DNA from: Microvirga aerilata
Lineage (GTDB): Bacteria; Pseudomonadota; Alphaproteobacteria; Rhizobiales; Beijerinckiaceae
Length of the DNA stretch: 64,000 nt
Reading direction: 5' to 3'
Assembly (NCBI RefSeq): GCF_016743775.1
Contig: NZ_JAEQMY010000011.1
Coordinates: forward strand, 93,035-157,034
Position numbers and translations under genes: made by a program. Below are positions 62,109 through 64,000 of this stretch, piece by piece. Under the pieces are notes generated by a model that had not been told where the DNA came from, did no database searches, and was given only the letters and a program-made list of their open reading frames with translations. Each line of letters opens with the position of its first letter. Position 1 is the stretch's first letter.

Positions 62109-62657
62109 TCAGGCGACCGCGTGCATCACCGAGAGGGTGACCCGGTCCGGGCCGATATCCTCGTCCATGTCGGTGAAGTGCATCAGCTCGGCGAGGCGGT
62201 TGCGGGCGCGGTTCACGCGGCTCTTGATGGTGCCCACCGCGCAGCCGCAGATCTCCGCCGCCTGCTCGTAGGAGAAGCCCGAGGCTCCCACCAGGAGCAG
62301 CGCCTCGCGCTGGTCGTGGGGCAGGCGGGCGAGGGCCTTCTGCAGGTCCTCGAAATCGAGATGGGGCAGCTGGTCCGGCTGCACCGAAAGGGCGGCGGCG
62401 TATTTCCCGTCCGCGTCCTCCACCTCCCGGCGGCGCTTGCGGTATTCCGAGTGGAACAGGTTGCGCAGGATGGTGAAGAGCCAGGCCTGCATGTTGGTGC
62501 CGGGCTGGAAGCGGTCGATATTGGCGATCGCCCGCATGAGGGTTTCCTGCACCAGGTCGTCCGCGCGGTCCACGTTGTTGGTCAGCGAGATGGCGAAGGC
62601 CCGCAGGTTCGGGGTCGCCTTGAGCATGGAATTGCGAATGTCACCGTCGATGCTCAT
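62109..62657 (-). CDS. ecfG: ECF sigma factor of the general stress response (EcfG)
   Basis: A 182-residue ECF sigma factor. Sigma-2 region: LTNNVDRADDLVQETLMRAI and TNMQAWLFTILRNLFHSEYR. Sigma-4 region: ALARLPHDQREALLLVGASG, FSYEQAAEICGCAVGTIKSR and VNRARNRLAELMHF. It matches EcfG, which drives the alphaproteobacterial general stress response. Its start overlaps the nepR stop by 4 bp (ATGA). The usual partner gene phyR is not in the window. Confidence 0.95.
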   Translation of the reverse strand: MSIDGDIRNSMLKATPNLRAFAISLTNNVDRADDLVQETLMRAIANIDRFQPGTNMQAWLFTILRNLFHSEYRKRRREVEDADGKYAAALSVQPDQLPHLDFEDLQKALARLPHDQREALLLVGASGFSYEQAAEICGCAVGTIKSRVNRARNRLAELMHFTDMDEDIGPDRVTLSVMHAVA

Positions 62658-62896
62658 GATTGCTGCTTCTCGCGCTTCCCGTCGTCGAGCTGGCTGATGA
62701 TCGCGATGAACCGGTCCGGAACCGGCTGCTCGCCCAGGGCTAGGGTCTCGTAGAACTGGCGCAGGCGCTGCCCGAGCTGGGCCTGCACCGAGCGGCTGAG
62801 GGCGGGTGAGGAGGAACCGAGGCCCGGGACAGTCTCTGAATCATGTGGGGGCATGTAAGGGGGATTCTTCTTCTGCATGGGGTTGTCCTGGACCAT
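62654..62896 (-). CDS. nepR: anti-sigma factor NepR
   Basis: An 80-residue NepR. Conserved helices are VQAQLGQRLRQFYETLALGE and QPVPDRFIAIISQLDDGKR; the N-terminus is disordered, as usual. It holds EcfG inactive until phosphorylated PhyR takes NepR away. The start could be 62896 or the ATG at 62878. An EcfG-type promoter 62-86 bp upstream suggests auto-control of nepR-ecfG. Confidence 0.93.
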   Translation of the reverse strand: MVQDNPMQKKNPPYMPPHDSETVPGLGSSSPALSRSVQAQLGQRLRQFYETLALGEQPVPDRFIAIISQLDDGKREKQQS

Positions 62897-62957
62897 CGAG
62901 GCTTGGCGACCTCCCGCAGGGGACGCTCTAGTGGCGGCACCCTATCGGCGAGGAGGT

Positions 62958-62982
62958 AACGTCAAGCCATTGTGATCGTTCC
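62958..62982 (-). promoter_or_regulatory. EcfG-type promoter of nepR-ecfG
   Basis: Minus-strand GGAAC-N16-CGTT, perfect. It lies 62 bp before the nepR start. Confidence 0.85.
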
Positions 62983-63027
62983 CCTAGGACCCCATTCCCG
63001 GAAGGGCTATCCACAGGCACCTTTGTG

Positions 63028-63053
63028 GGAACTTTCTGCCTTATGGCCAAGTT
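63028..63053 (+). promoter_or_regulatory. EcfG-type promoter candidate of the DUF3309 gene
   Basis: GGAAC-N17-AGTT on plus, one base from CGTT, 55 bp before the ATG. It shares the intergenic region with the nepR-ecfG promoter. Confidence 0.6.
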
Positions 63054-63107
63054 TCCCCCTCCGAACGGCCGCGCTTGGCGGCAGCCTAACGAAAAGGGAA
63101 ATTTCTC

Positions 63108-63266
63108 ATGGGTATCAGCACCATCCTGCTCATCCTCGTCATCCTGCTGCTCATCGGCGCGGTGCCGGCCTGGCCGCACAGCCGCGGCTGGGGCTACGGC
63201 CCGAGCGGCCTCCTCGGCGTCGTCCTCCTCATCCTCATCGTCCTGCTGCTGATGGGGCGGCTCTAA
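63108..63266 (+). CDS. DUF3309 family small membrane protein (52 aa)
   Basis: A 52-residue protein with two hydrophobic helices (STILLILVILLLIGAVPAW and LLGVVLLILIVLLLMGRL) joined by PHSRGWGYGPSG. This is the DUF3309 pattern. GGGAA lies about 9 nt before the ATG. The EcfG-like promoter and the neighbouring nepR-ecfG genes indicate general stress control. A clear terminator follows. The function is unknown. Confidence 0.9.
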   Translation: MGISTILLILVILLLIGAVPAWPHSRGWGYGPSGLLGVVLLILIVLLLMGRL

Positions 63267-63293
63267 GCCCGCGATCCACTATCGAGGCGGAAC

Positions 63294-63318
63294 GGGCGGC
63301 CCTTGCGGCCGCCCTTTT
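63294..63318 (+). terminator. rho-independent terminator after the DUF3309 gene
   Basis: Eight-base-pair stem GGGCGGCC / GGCCGCCC with loop CTTGC, followed by TTTTGGTTTTT. Confidence 0.9.
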
Positions 63319-63411
63319 GGTTTTTGGGAGAGGGACTCGTAGGTGCTATGGGGCAGTCGGTGGCTCACGCGTTGAACCGCCGGACCGAGCCTGCGTGAGG
63401 TGCTCCAAGTC

Positions 63412-63570
63412 TTATCCATCGACTGCCTCAGTGACATAGGCCTCACCGCGCCTGCCGTCGCTCTCGGCACCCAGTGCCTCCCCGTTGCGCGTTGCCTGCC
63501 TTGCCGCCAGCAGCCTGATGCCGCGGCTGGCTCCCGTGATGACGATGACCTGTTCGGCTAGCAGCGTGAG
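63412..63570 (-). pseudogene. remnant of an SDR oxidoreductase
   Basis: LLAEQVIVITGASRGIRLLA keeps the beta-1 strand and the TGASRGI cofactor loop of an SDR, but the next segment is shortened (ARQATRNGEALGAESDGRRG, EAYVTEAVDG) and runs into a stop after about 50 residues. The catalytic half (Ser, Tyr-x3-Lys) is missing. I read it as a decayed gene fragment, not a functional one. Confidence 0.6.
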
Positions 63571-64000
63571 CGAACCGGACCTGCGTTCCTGTTGTAGGGG
63601 ACGATTGCGGTATGGGGGGCAGGATGTTTTGGCTTGGTGAATAAAGGAATGATCGTGTGGCTTCGGATTGAGCCGAGTTAATCGCTTGAGCGTAGCCAAA
63701 GTTCTAGATACCTGGAACTCGTTGAGGCTGTGTCTGTAAGTTGCATCTTATCAGCAGAGAAACACTTACCAAAGTATCACCTCTTCCACAACCAAATAAG
63801 TCGAAGTGGTGAGCTGGACTAGACAGCATCCTAAGGTTGTGCAGAAATCGAATTTCTTGGCGCTTTGCATGAGTCGGGGCTATGAGGTTTTCTGGGAACT
63901 GCCAGAATTTCCGTGTACGGGCCGGGTTCATCATCCCAGCCTGAAGCGGCCTTCGAAGAGAATGGCGAACTGCGCTCTGGCCATGCTCCATTCCCGTGGC
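63571..64000. other. AT-richer end of window, no supported gene
   Basis: About 430 bp. An open frame of 95 residues on minus (63704-63991) has no recognisable family, no ribosome-binding site and frequent Arg/His/Gln codons unlike its neighbours. Base composition is lower in GC than the rest. It could be the start of an accessory region or a transposon scar, but nothing here proves that. Confidence 0.5.

Noticed and set aside
63704..63991. A 95-codon minus-strand frame at the window end
   Set aside because: No homology, no Shine-Dalgarno sequence, odd codon use, and it lies in AT-richer DNA where such frames occur by chance.

Overview
This is a GC-rich, densely coded chromosomal segment of an alphaproteobacterium. 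Many features point to Hyphomicrobiales (Rhizobiales), most likely a Methylobacteriaceae/Microvirga-like organism: petABC followed by mtnP and apt, uvrC-pgsA-moaD-moaE, the moxR-DUF58-BatA/DUF4159 cluster beside DUF1285-nudix-DUF6111-cca, an Omp25/31-type outer-membrane protein, DUF3309, and a NepR/EcfG general stress module. The taxonomic call is inferred from gene content only. No rRNA, tRNA, phage, CRISPR array or intact insertion sequence was seen.

Layout. 0-4.1 kb (minus): MoxR ATPase, DUF58 and BatA/DUF4159 genes, the last cut by the window edge. 4.3-7.0 kb (plus): overlapping run DUF1285, CoA pyrophosphatase, DUF6111, CCA-adding enzyme. 7-8.5 kb: hemF and trmL. 8.8-11.6 kb: cytochrome bc1 operon petABC ending in a strong terminator, then a 2H phosphoesterase, mtnP and apt. 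13.9-19.9 kb (minus): double-hotdog MaoC protein, a 1295-residue secreted RTX protein carrying a PQQ-type sugar dehydrogenase domain, and endonuclease V. 20-22 kb: a His-rich DoxX-like membrane protein with a group III truncated haemoglobin, and a tiny membrane-protein gene whose start lies inside a terminator hairpin. 22-28.4 kb (minus): ychF, pth, rplY, flavin reductase, prs, a lipoprotein and benE. 28.5-34.5 kb (plus): a second RTX protein, then uvrC, pgsA, moaD and moaE. 35-38.8 kb: extensin-like protein, secreted protein, RNase T2, rlmJ, GST. 38.8-43.6 kb: Omp, SDR, pgeF-midA-lgt (minus), ubiK. 43.9-46.5 kb: YbjN, proC, a TetR regulator, csaA. 46.7-50.4 kb: an EnvZ/OmpR-like two-component pair, and a MarR regulator divergent from ilvE.

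50.5-63.3 kb is the most interesting part. It holds a Y-family polymerase divergent from a DUF3072 gene, with two SOS-type GAAC-N7-GAAC boxes between them, and a Tim44-like protein. It then has a PfpI-like protein divergent from a small Pro/Gly-rich protein, and a methyltransferase-nucleotidyltransferase-metallophosphoesterase cluster. A BON protein, a cold-shock protein, IF-1, nepR-ecfG and DUF3309 follow. Six sites matching or close to the EcfG promoter (GGAAC-N16/17-CGTT) sit upstream of these genes, so the region looks like a local cluster of the general stress regulon. It also carries arrays of a roughly 100-bp palindromic intergenic repeat. The last 700 bp hold a decayed SDR fragment and AT-richer DNA without a supported gene.

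All coordinates and translations were read by eye. Domain names are recognition calls, not search results.
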